Shown here piece by piece: positions 1 through 8,254 of a stretch of 37,938 bases of DNA (the stretch's first letter is position 1; every line of letters begins with the position of its first letter). The position numbers and the translations under genes were made by a program. Origin of the DNA: Methanothrix sp. Lineage in GTDB: Archaea; Halobacteriota; Methanosarcinia; Methanotrichales; Methanotrichaceae. The stretch is taken from the NCBI GenBank assembly GCA_029907715.1, contig JARYLI010000016.1, positions 1-37,938 on the forward strand, written 5' to 3'. Below the pieces are notes generated by a model. That model saw only the letters and a program-made list of their open reading frames with translations, had not been told where the DNA came from and ran no database searches.

Positions 1-44
1 TTCTGAGAGTACTGGCTTATGCATTGAGAATTCTATCAAGATTT

Positions 45-56
45 AGTATAAAATAA
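45..56 (+). promoter_or_regulatory. Possible TATA box
   Basis: An A/T-rich AGTATAAAATAAA stretch lies about 75 bases before the first gene. It resembles an archaeal TATA box, but the spacing would leave a leader of roughly 40-50 bases. Assignment is tentative. Confidence 0.3.
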
Positions 57-123
57 ATTTGAATGATAGACACACCCCATAAGAGCGACACATTTTAATA
101 CGATCCTTCATATGCACTGATTG

Positions 124-417
124 ATGAGCGCGCTGGTGAGAATCAACAGGATATGCGCGTGGATCCTTCTGGCACTGATGGTGATATTCATAGTAACCGG
201 CTACTCCTGGCATAATCACATAATCATGAATCCCCGCCAGGCGGCGCAGATTCATACAACCCTGGACCCCGTCCTTGTGCTCTTCTTTCTCATGCATACC
301 ATGATAAGCGCTCGCTTTACGCTCATGAGGCATGGGCTGCGGGGCAGGTCGGTTGATCTTCTGCTTCTCTCCATCGGTCTCCTGTCATATCTTGCAGTGC
401 TCAGGGTGGCGCTGTAG
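124..417 (+). CDS. Small three-helix membrane protein
   Basis: About 97 residues with three hydrophobic segments (near residues 11-29, 46-66 and 77-96), so an integral membrane protein. Histidines sit at the end of helix 1 (GYSWHNH) and at both ends of helix 2, 15 residues apart (IH...MH). Membrane-facing histidines like these are typical of small b-type haem proteins, which is the only functional hint and is an inference. I chose the ATG at 124 rather than the TTG just before it. There is no clear ribosome binding site. No co-transcribed neighbour follows, since the next genes run leftward. I do not recognise a named family with certainty. Confidence 0.6.
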   Translation: MSALVRINRICAWILLALMVIFIVTGYSWHNHIIMNPRQAAQIHTTLDPVLVLFFLMHTMISARFTLMRHGLRGRSVDLLLLSIGLLSYLAVLRVAL

Positions 418-428
418 ATTCGCTGTAA

Positions 429-571
429 CGCTCTCATCCATCGAAGAGGCACCACTCCTGCCATGCGCTCCTGGCGGTCCCCTCATTTATTTGATCTGCC
501 AACATTGCCGATCGAAGGGGCACTTCTCCTGGCGGCGAATGAGTGCACAAGCAGCCACATCGCATGCCAAT
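429..571 (+). repeat. Decayed remnant of the 8-bp-TSD element family (element A)
   Basis: The stretch starts with CGCTCTCATCCAT, one mismatch from the element A terminus CGCTCTTATCCAT. It then has blocks CGAAGAGGCACCA, CATGCG and GCGAATGAGTGCA in the same order as the well-preserved copies at 17705 and 26372. The right terminus is not recognisable, so this is an old, rearranged copy. Confidence 0.35.
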
Positions 572-576
572 CAAAA

Positions 577-858
577 TCAGGTGCAGGCAGCGTTCAGCTG
601 CTCGAGATGTTCGGATAAACGCTTGGCCCTTGTGAGGTGCACCTCCATGCGCCTTAGGAGCACATGTGGCGCCTCAGATGCTGTGGTGCACAGCGCGGTC
701 CAGTACGATAACTCGCTCATGATGCTGCGAACGTACTCCTCGAGATGCGGTGAGAGGCGCTCTTTTTCACGGAGCCTTTCTATGCAGTCCCATATCCTCT
801 CCTCCAGGCTAGCGATCTCGAGGAGGATCAGATTGAGCTGCTTTTCCACCTCCTCCAT
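577..858 (-). CDS. Small helical/coiled-coil hypothetical protein
   Basis: 93 residues, rich in Glu, Leu and Arg, predicted almost wholly helical. The first 40 residues have heptad-like leucine spacing and there is no membrane segment. The ATG at 858 follows a GGTGAG-type ribosome binding site. It lies downstream of rad50 on the same strand, about 210 bases after the rad50 stop, so it could be the last gene of the repair operon. I do not recognise a family. The position is where NurA might be hoped for, but this protein is far too short and shows no NurA motifs. Composition looks coding, but confidence is moderate. Confidence 0.5.
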   Translation of the reverse strand: MEEVEKQLNLILLEIASLEERIWDCIERLREKERLSPHLEEYVRSIMSELSYWTALCTTASEAPHVLLRRMEVHLTRAKRLSEHLEQLNAACT

Positions 859-1069
859 CTTCTCACCTTGGTTTGCGTGAGGTAATTGTCCACAGGTCGT
901 GGAATGATCCGTTCTCCCTCAGGAATCGGTGCCTTACACCGAAAAGGATCACGAATCCCGTGAGGTCCAGATGCTGTTGATCTCAATGACACGTCAGCAA
1001 ACCTGGCCTGAAACAGGAGTTTCCGCTGCTTATGCACTTCAGGAAGTTCTGTGATCCGTTCGGGGGGAC

Positions 1070-4000
1070 TCACTGATAGGCAACGCTGTTACCCATATCG
1101 TCCTCGCTCACCACTATGGTGTTGTCGAACTGCCCCTGGACATCGCTGATGTGGCTTATTGCAAACAGCTGGGGGAACCTCACACCGAGGCTTCTGAGCA
1201 TGTTGATCATCCTCTCCCTGTGCTCGATGTCCTGGGATCCGAAGACCTCATCAAGTATCATGAAGGAGTAGCCGCTCTCCTCTCCAGAAGACCTCATGAG
1301 ATGCTCACTTATCGCAATTCTCACAGAAAGGGCTATCATATCTATTTCTCCGCCGGAGAACCTCCATATCGGATAATCCGTGCCCCTGTCATCGATGAGT
1401 ATGTTGAAATTCTCATCTATCTTGAGGATGCTGTACTTGCCTGTGACCTCCTCCATTATCCTGGCTGCATTCTGGGCGATCTCGCCTCTCACCCTCACCA
1501 GTAGCGCATCCATGAACCTGACCAGCATGTCCCTGACCGTGGTTATCACCTGAGCTCTCCTGTTGAGCGCATCGATCTCTTCCTCCAGCGCTCTCTTTCT
1601 CTTCAGATCCCCATTCAGCTCTGAGAGGGTCCACTCCAGCCTCCTGAGCTCATCGCGCATCCTCGCATGCTCCTCACTTGTCCGTCTAAGCCTGTCCTCT
1701 GCATAGGAGAACCTGCTCTTCGCGTTCTCATAGGCTGCGTCGCTGTAACCCAGATCCTCAAGGCGCTCCCTTAGATCCGCTGCCTGGGCGTGCAAACCCC
1801 TCAGATCCGCCTCCGCCTCGAGCATCCTCGACCTCGATAGCTCCTCACCTGCGATCCTGACCCTGAGCTCGTTCGCGATCGATTCGATCTCAGCAAGCTT
1901 CGCCGACTCAGCTCTGAGCCTCTCATATTCATCGCGATCGAATCCGATCTCTGACATCTCTTTTTCAACCTTGAGTATATCTCCATCCACCCTCTGGACT
2001 CTCGCCCTCACAGCCTCCAGCCGCTTCTCGAGGCCCTCAATCTCGCCTGTTCGCTGGAGCAGAACCCTGTACCTTTCGTGGGAGCTCTGAAGATCTGAGA
2101 GAATCGATTTTGCCCGCAGGTATGCACGCTCGTCATAATCTAAAATGGCAATGCTCCTCGAGAGTTCGAGGATCCTCTCATCCAGCACAGATGCTTCCTC
2201 TCTGGTTTTCCTGAGATCGCTCTCCAGTCCTGGCAGTTTCTCGAGGCGTGCGAGCAGCTTCGCCCTCTCATCGATGAGCTCATCATAACCCGAAAGCGAG
2301 CACTTGACCTCTTCGTATCTCTCTGGATCGTACTCGACCTGGCCCATGGCACCGATCTCGCCATCCAGCATCGAGATCCTCTCCTCGATCTCTGATAGCT
2401 GGAGCCCGACCTCCCTCTGCTCGGCCTCAAGCGATGCGAGAGCATTTCTTCTCCTGCCCAGCGATTCCGCAGATGACCTCAGACCATCCTTGAGGTGCTG
2501 TGCGCGTTTGATGCGCTCGTTCAGATCGCGGAGCTCATCCGCAGCCCTCTCACACTCCCTTCTGTACCTGATGATCTCCTCTCTGTACTTTTCCGTGAGT
2601 CGGGCGTACTGATCGCCCAGTGGGCGCTCGCATGTCGGGCATGGGCTCTCCGCCCTGAGGCTCTCGATCCTCCTGAGGCTGTTCTTTGACTCCAGCATCC
2701 TGGATCTTGCGAGATTGCGGCTGCTCTCGATCTCTGCCCTTCTTTGATTCAGGGAGTCCATCATCTCTTCCAGCTGGATCTCCTTCTTCCTGAGCTCCCT
2801 CTCCTCCTGGGCGAGATCACCGATCTCGGAGATCTTCTTGCGGACCAGATCAATCCGCTTCAGGAGCTGGGCACGTCTTTCGATTTGCGCGTTCCTCTCG
2901 GAGAGCAGCTCATCAAGCATTCGACGTCTCTCTTTCGCATCTTCAAGATCCTCGAGCTCTTTCTTCAGCGATTCCAGGGCGGACAGCCTGCGCTCGAGAT
3001 CCGGGAGCGATCTTCTGGCCTCGCGCAGCTCTTTCACATGGCCAGCTTTCATTTGGTAATCGCTCAGAAGCGTGGCTCTCCTCGCATCCAGCCCTGCAAT
3101 GGAGGAGACCTGCGACATGAACCTCTCTTTCTTCCTCTCGAGCTCCTCCAGCACTCTGCCTGTTCTGACGTAGAGGTCAGCTTGCCCCCTGAGACCCTCC
3201 ATCTCGGTGCGGCATCTGTACAGCTCATCGAGCCTGGTCTTCATCTCCTCCAGTGTACTCAACGCCTCTCTTCTCTCAACTTGAAGTCCCTTCAGGCTCG
3301 AGATCAGCCGCTCGTAGTCTCCCCGAGCTTCCTCCAGCTCGTGGAGTCTCTCTCTTATCTCATTCAGGCGCCTCAGATCAGGGGTGAGCTCCTCAAGCTT
3401 TTTCTTCTTTCTCTCAATCTCCTCGAGCCTCGCGCGCTCCTCTCTGAGCGTTCTCTCTTTATCTGCGATGTAGCCCTGAACGTGCTCGATCTCTCTCTTC
3501 AGCTGATCATGCTCCCGCCTCTTCTCCTCAAGCAGCTCCAGCGCCTTTCTGGCGCTCTCCATCTCTCTCTCGGCATCTCTGAGGGCGCTCTCCCTTCTGC
3601 TCAGCTCTGCCCTGGCTGATGCCTCCTGTGCTCTTATCTCCTCGATTCTCCTTTCCACATCGCCCAGCTCCGAGAGCGCTCCTTCAGCCATATTGATTCT
3701 CTGCTCGATCTCTCTCAGATCCTCCTTTGTGATCTCAAGCCCGATCTCGCGCAAATCCGCGAGGCCGAGGAGTTCCAGCAGGTACTCCCGCTTTCCGGCT
3801 CCGCCATCTCTTATGAGATTGTCAAGATCCTTCTGTCTTGCGTAGAAAGTTCTCATGAAATCCTGGAAGCTTATCCTTATCAGCCTGGAGAGGTGAGCAT
3901 CGACCTCGCGCACACCCCTGGCGACCTGCTGGCCATTTATGCACAGAGATGCATCAGGCAGCATGCGCTTTCCCTTCATGATCCTTGATATGACAAGCTC

Positions 4001-4246
4001 CTTTTTTCCGATTGACAGGGTCAGATGGACCTCCACCGGTTCCTCCGGCCTGGCGTTCACGTTCTTTATGAACATCTTTTCCACAGTGGATGCCCTGTTT
4101 CCATAGAGCGCCCAGGCTATCGCCTCGACGATCGTGCTCTTGCCCGCTCCGTTCCCGCCGATTATGCCTGTGAGTCCGTCCTGGAACGTTATGTCCGCAT
4201 GTCTGTACTTCTTGAAGTTGCGCAGCACCAGCCTATTGAGATGCAT
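1070..4246 (-). CDS. rad50: DNA double-strand break repair ATPase Rad50
   Basis: SMC-like ATPase of the Mre11-Rad50 complex, which tethers and processes DNA double-strand ends. The 1058-residue length is usual for the family. Visible elements are the Walker A loop GGNGAGKST at residues 30-38, two long Glu/Arg/Leu-rich coiled-coil arms, the zinc hook C536-P-T-C539 almost exactly mid-protein, the ABC signature FSGGE near residue 964, and Walker B ending in D999-E1000 (ILDE). The ATG at 4246 gives the canonical opening MHLNRLVLRNF and overlaps the end of mre11 by 14 bases, so the two are translationally coupled. All key residues are present and the gene appears functional. Confidence 0.97.
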   Translation of the reverse strand: MHLNRLVLRNFKKYRHADITFQDGLTGIIGGNGAGKSTIVEAIAWALYGNRASTVEKMFIKNVNARPEEPVEVHLTLSIGKKELVISRIMKGKRMLPDASLCINGQQVARGVREVDAHLSRLIRISFQDFMRTFYARQKDLDNLIRDGGAGKREYLLELLGLADLREIGLEITKEDLREIEQRINMAEGALSELGDVERRIEEIRAQEASARAELSRRESALRDAEREMESARKALELLEEKRREHDQLKREIEHVQGYIADKERTLREERARLEEIERKKKKLEELTPDLRRLNEIRERLHELEEARGDYERLISSLKGLQVERREALSTLEEMKTRLDELYRCRTEMEGLRGQADLYVRTGRVLEELERKKERFMSQVSSIAGLDARRATLLSDYQMKAGHVKELREARRSLPDLERRLSALESLKKELEDLEDAKERRRMLDELLSERNAQIERRAQLLKRIDLVRKKISEIGDLAQEERELRKKEIQLEEMMDSLNQRRAEIESSRNLARSRMLESKNSLRRIESLRAESPCPTCERPLGDQYARLTEKYREEIIRYRRECERAADELRDLNERIKRAQHLKDGLRSSAESLGRRRNALASLEAEQREVGLQLSEIEERISMLDGEIGAMGQVEYDPERYEEVKCSLSGYDELIDERAKLLARLEKLPGLESDLRKTREEASVLDERILELSRSIAILDYDERAYLRAKSILSDLQSSHERYRVLLQRTGEIEGLEKRLEAVRARVQRVDGDILKVEKEMSEIGFDRDEYERLRAESAKLAEIESIANELRVRIAGEELSRSRMLEAEADLRGLHAQAADLRERLEDLGYSDAAYENAKSRFSYAEDRLRRTSEEHARMRDELRRLEWTLSELNGDLKRKRALEEEIDALNRRAQVITTVRDMLVRFMDALLVRVRGEIAQNAARIMEEVTGKYSILKIDENFNILIDDRGTDYPIWRFSGGEIDMIALSVRIAISEHLMRSSGEESGYSFMILDEVFGSQDIEHRERMINMLRSLGVRFPQLFAISHISDVQGQFDNTIVVSEDDMGNSVAYQ

Positions 4247-5360
4247 CCATACCCTCTGTGCCTCTCCTCTCGATCACCTTTCTGATCAGCTCGGTCCCGT
4301 AGCTCATGACATCCTGCCGGATCGCATTCGGTATCTTGTCCATCTCACCCTCCATAAACCGCACGAACTCAAGATCGAGGCGCTCCGGCGGTTTGATCTC
4401 CTCAGCCATTGCAGTCTCATCGTATTCCGGTTTTATCTTGAGGCAGAACATCGAGGACGCGAGCTTGCTCAGCCTTCTCTGATCCATTCTTCTGTAAGCT
4501 GCCCTGTTGACCCTCCTGAGGTCGATGCGGACGATCTTGTCTTTATCTCTGCCACACTCCTCCTCGATGAGATCCAGTATCTCCTCAGCCGTTCTTCCAT
4601 AGCAGTCCAGCTCTACAATCCTCATCCCGATGTTCGGCACGGCGATGCTCTCCACACCACCAGTGCTCAGATCCACCATCAGCGCCCCCTTTGTCTGCGG
4701 AGCCTCGTTGAAGTTGAAGTACTCGATCGAGCCGCTGTACCAGGTGTTTTGAGCTATTCTCCTCTGATCATGGTAATGCCCGAGCGCGATATAGCTGAAA
4801 TCGCTCTTCAGGAAGCTGTCGCTGACGATGTGCTCACCCACGGGTTTCATGCTCTGATCGCGCAGCGCCTCCACAAGCCCGTGCATCACAAGCACATCTG
4901 AACCGCCCCTCTCTATCTTTCTGAACTCCTCAACGTAATCCTCCTGGGTGAAGCAGAATGGTATGCAGTGGAAGACATGATCCCCGACCTCGAACCGCTC
5001 GTATCTGTATCTGTGGGCGATATACACATCCTCCATTCCATCGTAGAGGTAGAACGGGCTCAGAGCTGAGTAGCTCTTGGGAGCATCATGATTTCCGCTT
5101 ATTATTATCACAGGAATGCCAGCACTGCTGAGGCGTTCCAGAGACTGCTTGAATATGCAGAGCGGTCTTATTCTGGGGCGGACATGATGGAAGACGTCGC
5201 CAGCATGCACCACAGCATCTGGCTTGAGCTCTAGGATCCTGTCGATGGCTCGCCTGAAGTCCCTGTATATGCACTCCTCCATGAGGTTCCTGCCCTTCTC
5301 ATCCATCCTGCTGAAGCTCTGGAACCCCAGATGGGTGTCTGCGATGTGGACTATTCTCAA
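4233..5360 (-). CDS. mre11: DNA repair nuclease Mre11
   Basis: Calcineurin-like metallophosphoesterase nuclease and partner of Rad50 in DNA end resection. Two-metal motifs are all in place: D8-T-H10, G54-D55, G89-N90-H91-D92, H160-G161 and G194-H195-Y-H197. Length is 375 residues, normal for archaeal Mre11. The start is a TTG at 5360: the frame opens MRIVHIADTHLG, and a GAGGGGATG ribosome binding site lies just upstream, overlapping the herA stop. The herA stop is only 9 bases away and rad50 overlaps its 3' end, so herA-mre11-rad50 form one leftward operon. Confidence 0.96.
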   Translation of the reverse strand: MRIVHIADTHLGFQSFSRMDEKGRNLMEECIYRDFRRAIDRILELKPDAVVHAGDVFHHVRPRIRPLCIFKQSLERLSSAGIPVIIISGNHDAPKSYSALSPFYLYDGMEDVYIAHRYRYERFEVGDHVFHCIPFCFTQEDYVEEFRKIERGGSDVLVMHGLVEALRDQSMKPVGEHIVSDSFLKSDFSYIALGHYHDQRRIAQNTWYSGSIEYFNFNEAPQTKGALMVDLSTGGVESIAVPNIGMRIVELDCYGRTAEEILDLIEEECGRDKDKIVRIDLRRVNRAAYRRMDQRRLSKLASSMFCLKIKPEYDETAMAEEIKPPERLDLEFVRFMEGEMDKIPNAIRQDVMSYGTELIRKVIERRGTEGMDASQ

Positions 5361-5369
5361 GGCATCCCC

Positions 5370-6935
5370 TCAGTCCGGTGTCGGCCTGAATGATCTTCTT
5401 GCGGGAGCACTCGCGCGGAGCCGCTCTATGTAATCCTCATACCTGTGTATCCTGGCAGGTATCGGGAAGGGCACGTTCAGCGTGCTTATGATCGCCTCCC
5501 CCTTCTCCAGGGTCTGGATCTCAACATCCAGCGATGACAGGTCCTGCTTTGCAGACTCCTCCACGCGCACCCTGTCATTCCTGTCCGCAAGCCCCATCAC
5601 GACCATCGTGTTGAACTGCGAGAGAAGCTCCCTGTCTATCAGCTTCGGCTGCTGGGTTATCGCGCAAAGTCCAACCCCAAACTTTCTGCCTTCCCTGGCG
5701 ATCTCCTCAAAGCGCGCAATCCTGCTCTCGCTCCCGAGAACCCTCTGCGCCTCCTCGATGACTATCATGCACTTCTTCCTCCCCTCCTCCTCGTTTCTGT
5801 AATCCTCCATTATACGTCTGGATATCAGAGAGAGGAGGAAGAGCTCGCTGCTCTCGCTCAGGTTGGGGATATCGATCAGCACGACCTTTCCGCTCTTTAT
5901 GCCCTCGATTATCCCGGGGATGCTGGAGGGTTTCTCAGAGGATTTTATATATTTATTTCTTGAAAGTATATTCTCCAGCTTCCTGATCAGAACATCGACC
6001 GTCTTTTCTGATACCTTCGCCTTTTCTGTCAGCATATCTCTGCCCTTCTCATCGAGGATCTCATCTATCCACGACTCCCCCTCGAAGATCCGCTCGATGC
6101 TCTCCAGGGCGTCCATCTGCGCACCCGTCCACTCATGCAGCACCTTGATGTCATCTGGCAGTATATCCTTTCTGGAGATCGTGAGCTCACTGACCTCCGA
6201 CAGAGTGTAATTCCTGGGTTCTGTGGAGTAACATTTAAGGCTTGATGCATATGGGGTGAGGTGAAGAAGCCCCTTGCCGGCCTTTCCGCCTCTCAGGTAC
6301 TCCCCATGGGGATCTACTATGAGCAGCCCGAACTCGGATCTGTTCTCTGAAGCAAGCTTCATGCATGAGGCTGCGAAGACCTTCATGAAGTTGGACTTGC
6401 CCATCCCAGTGGTTGCGAATATGCCCATATGATGATCCATCGCGCTGCTGTGGAGCGCCACGGCGACATCAGTGTCCATGCTGCCGTTTCTCAGGACGCC
6501 GACCTCGATATCGCCCATGGTATCTTTCAAAAAATCGAACTCTTCCGCCTCGGTCCTCTTCACCCTGGAGAATTTTGTGGGTATGGTCTTCGCCTTTCTG
6601 AATGCGCCTTTTCTTCTGGCGCGATCTCGGGGTATGCACCCGAGCGGCTCTGCGATGACCCTGTTGAAGATCTGCTCCTCATCATAGAGCTCCGTGCCCC
6701 TGATGCTCGTGTCCCATCTCCCATCGTAGTTCGAGTCGTGCTGCACATTGACAACACGGGCGAGAAAGAGCATATCCCTGTCCTCCACAGTGAATATCTC
6801 CCCCACATCTGCCTTTTCATCATAGGGTATTACAAACTCGTATGATCGCACGTCCTTTGCAAGTATTCTGTATGCATTTCCTGGCATGCTCTTCAGCACC
6901 ATCCTATCCACGGAACTCAAGGCGATCCCCTTCAT
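5370..6935 (-). CDS. herA: DNA double-strand break resection helicase HerA
   Basis: Hexameric FtsK/HerA-type translocase that works with a nuclease and Mre11-Rad50 to open DNA ends. The N-terminal ~130 residues match the HAS-barrel region. Walker A is ATTGMGKSN (residues ~174-182), and Walker B is MIVIEEAQ with E394-E395. The following GLCAITQQP segment is typical of sensor motifs in this family. 521 residues is a normal length. It is the first gene of the herA-mre11-rad50 operon. The usual fourth partner gene, nurA, is not next to it or anywhere in this window. Confidence 0.95.
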   Translation of the reverse strand: MKGIALSSVDRMVLKSMPGNAYRILAKDVRSYEFVIPYDEKADVGEIFTVEDRDMLFLARVVNVQHDSNYDGRWDTSIRGTELYDEEQIFNRVIAEPLGCIPRDRARRKGAFRKAKTIPTKFSRVKRTEAEEFDFLKDTMGDIEVGVLRNGSMDTDVAVALHSSAMDHHMGIFATTGMGKSNFMKVFAASCMKLASENRSEFGLLIVDPHGEYLRGGKAGKGLLHLTPYASSLKCYSTEPRNYTLSEVSELTISRKDILPDDIKVLHEWTGAQMDALESIERIFEGESWIDEILDEKGRDMLTEKAKVSEKTVDVLIRKLENILSRNKYIKSSEKPSSIPGIIEGIKSGKVVLIDIPNLSESSELFLLSLISRRIMEDYRNEEEGRKKCMIVIEEAQRVLGSESRIARFEEIAREGRKFGVGLCAITQQPKLIDRELLSQFNTMVVMGLADRNDRVRVEESAKQDLSSLDVEIQTLEKGEAIISTLNVPFPIPARIHRYEDYIERLRASAPARRSFRPTPD

Positions 6936-7028
6936 CTCTGAGCGTCATTTATCTTTGAACTTTTTGATGTCTTTAACGGAAACAGGTCTTCTGGGTCGCG
7001 GTCCTGAATCTGGAAAGACAGCTGGCGG

Positions 7029-7622
7029 TCACAGCGCATCCGGAGAGACCACAAGGCCTACAATTATTATGGTCAGAACGCCGACAAGCAGCATCTTCAG
7101 CCCGCTTATCAGCGCCACCTCCTCGCTTATCCTGGCCAGGAAGAGCCCGAGGAGGAAGAGCACGACCAGTCCCAGAGCAAGCGAGAGCATTGCTGCGGTG
7201 CTCATGCTTATCATCGGGACCATTAAGAACGGAGATATCAGTAGGAGGGCAGCAATCGTCGGGCTGAGGCCATCGACGAGCGCGACCGCGATGCTCGCAG
7301 TTCTGAATGCCCTTACAACGTGCGTCCCGTCGAGATCTCTGAGCATTGCAGATTCCAGCTTCCTGATGTCCCTCATTCTTTCAGCTCTCTCCGCCATGTA
7401 AGCGCCGCTCATTCCCGATATGCCCATCGCTATGCTTCCTCCCACTCCGGCAGTTATCACAAATCCAGAATCCTGGACACCTGAGAGATATGCCCCAAGA
7501 ACCACACCCATGATCGTCAGAACGCCATCAAATGCGTTCATAACGAAGAGACGCCTGGCTATCTCCAGCGCTCCGCTGGCTTTGAGGTACCTTCTGTAAA
7601 GCTCTATGCGCGAGGTCACCAC
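7029..7622 (-). CDS. CCC1/VIT1-family membrane protein (predicted metal transporter)
   Basis: 197 residues with about five hydrophobic segments and the VIT1/CCC1 hallmark around residues 30-45 (FDGVLTIMGVVLGAY). A charged cytosolic stretch (AERAERMRDIRKLE) follows, as in members that carry iron or manganese. Metal transport is known for characterised relatives; the substrate here is not known. The start is one of two consecutive GTG codons (7622 or 7619). The gene precedes herA in the same direction with 93 bases between, so it may be co-transcribed. A perfect inverted repeat just upstream of the start could be an operator. Confidence 0.8.
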   Translation of the reverse strand: MVTSRIELYRRYLKASGALEIARRLFVMNAFDGVLTIMGVVLGAYLSGVQDSGFVITAGVGGSIAMGISGMSGAYMAERAERMRDIRKLESAMLRDLDGTHVVRAFRTASIAVALVDGLSPTIAALLLISPFLMVPMISMSTAAMLSLALGLVVLFLLGLFLARISEEVALISGLKMLLVGVLTIIIVGLVVSPDAL

Positions 7623-7630
7623 AATCTACC

Positions 7631-7645
7631 ACACATGGTATGTGT
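7631..7645 (-). promoter_or_regulatory. Inverted repeat upstream of the CCC1-like gene, possible operator
   Basis: ACACAT-GGT-ATGTGT is a perfect 6-bp inverted repeat, with a second half-like ACATGGT immediately beyond it. On the minus strand it lies between a TATA-like TTAAAAAC (around 7652-7660) and the GTG start at 7622, where a repressor would cover the transcription start. No regulator is identified. Confidence 0.4.
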
Positions 7646-7779
7646 CACATGGTTTTTAACATTTTGAACCCGAAATACGAGCGCCCTCCGGATGAGCATG
7701 CAGGTGAAAACAGAACCCAGACCATTTTGCCATCAAAGAGCTCGATTGGCATCATGTTTTTATTACCACTCATCACCTC

Positions 7780-8109
7780 ATAAATTGTTCGATCATCGAT
7801 CATTCGACTTCGTCGAAACTCTTCGACGCAGTCGAAGATAAGTCGAAACGAACGCATAGCGTGACTTGTGCCTCTTCGGGCAAGTTATCAAATGGATAAG
7901 AGCGATCGACTTTACCAAGCCGCATGTCCCAACCCAGAAAATATTGTTATACTTCATACAAATCTTTTTCAATATAGTTATAAATACAAAAAGATCCTGC
8001 CCCTCAAATCAAACCTCAATTACCGTCTACCCCCTTTCTAAAGTAGGATGTAATATAAATTGAATTATTTTAACGTTACCAGGAGATAGTAGTAGAGAAC
8101 AATGTCAAG
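7780..8109 (-). mobile_element. IS701-type insertion sequence relic, copy 1
   Basis: Read leftward from 8109, the relic starts with CTTGACATTG and matches the left ~210 bases of the relic at 17493 closely. It continues into a truncated element A copy and then a scrap of transposase C-terminus (MIDDRTI, around 7803-7780). The middle of the transposase is gone. An open frame across 7645-7857 is a chimera of this scrap with flanking DNA. The relic is in inverted orientation to copy 2. Confidence 0.75.
7802..7904 (-). repeat. Truncated element A copy inside IS relic 1
   Basis: On the minus strand it begins CGCTCTTATCCATTTGATAACTTG at 7904 and runs through the GTTCGTTTCGACTTA block seen in the 24120 copy. 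The right terminus is missing, replaced by a repetitive TTCGAC stretch joined to transposase sequence. The flank AAGTCGAT is the same as at the 17705 copy, so both derive from one insertion event in an ancestral IS. Confidence 0.65.
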
Positions 8110-8221
8110 ATAATTTAGGCTTATAATCTCGAACGCCACCGATTTTTACTATAATTCCAATTTGTATGAATTGGCCCTATGCTATCGGATTCTTATTCAA
8201 CACAGCACTCAAAAGAGATAA

Positions 8222-8229
8222 TTTAAATA
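8222..8229 (+). promoter_or_regulatory. TATA box of trpS
   Basis: TTTAAATA, preceded by a purine-rich AAAAGAGATA segment resembling a BRE. It is about 29 bases before the ATG at 8255, the distance expected for a leaderless transcript, and it almost touches the more upstream in-frame ATG at 8231, which argues against that start. Confidence 0.6.
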
Positions 8230-8254
8230 TATGTCCGAATCATTGCCCCCAGCC

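Noticed and set aside
828-1073. Open frame of 81 codons starting GTG and overlapping the rad50 stop
   Set aside because: The GTGA overlap is attractive, but the composition is unlike a protein, it runs into the 577-858 ORF, and no motif is visible. It was left out of the annotation.
2744-3619. Long open frame antisense to rad50
   Set aside because: It lies opposite a rad50 coiled-coil arm; repeated Glu/Arg codons keep the reverse frame open. No independent motif.
7645-7857. Small open frame next to the CCC1-like gene
   Set aside because: It begins with MRSFRLIF and joins transposase scrap (MIDDRTI) to unrelated flanking DNA, so it is a chimera of IS relic 1.
8231-8254. Upstream ATG for trpS
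   Set aside because: It lies directly against the TATA box, so it would not be inside a transcript starting about 25 bases downstream. ATG 8255 fits better.
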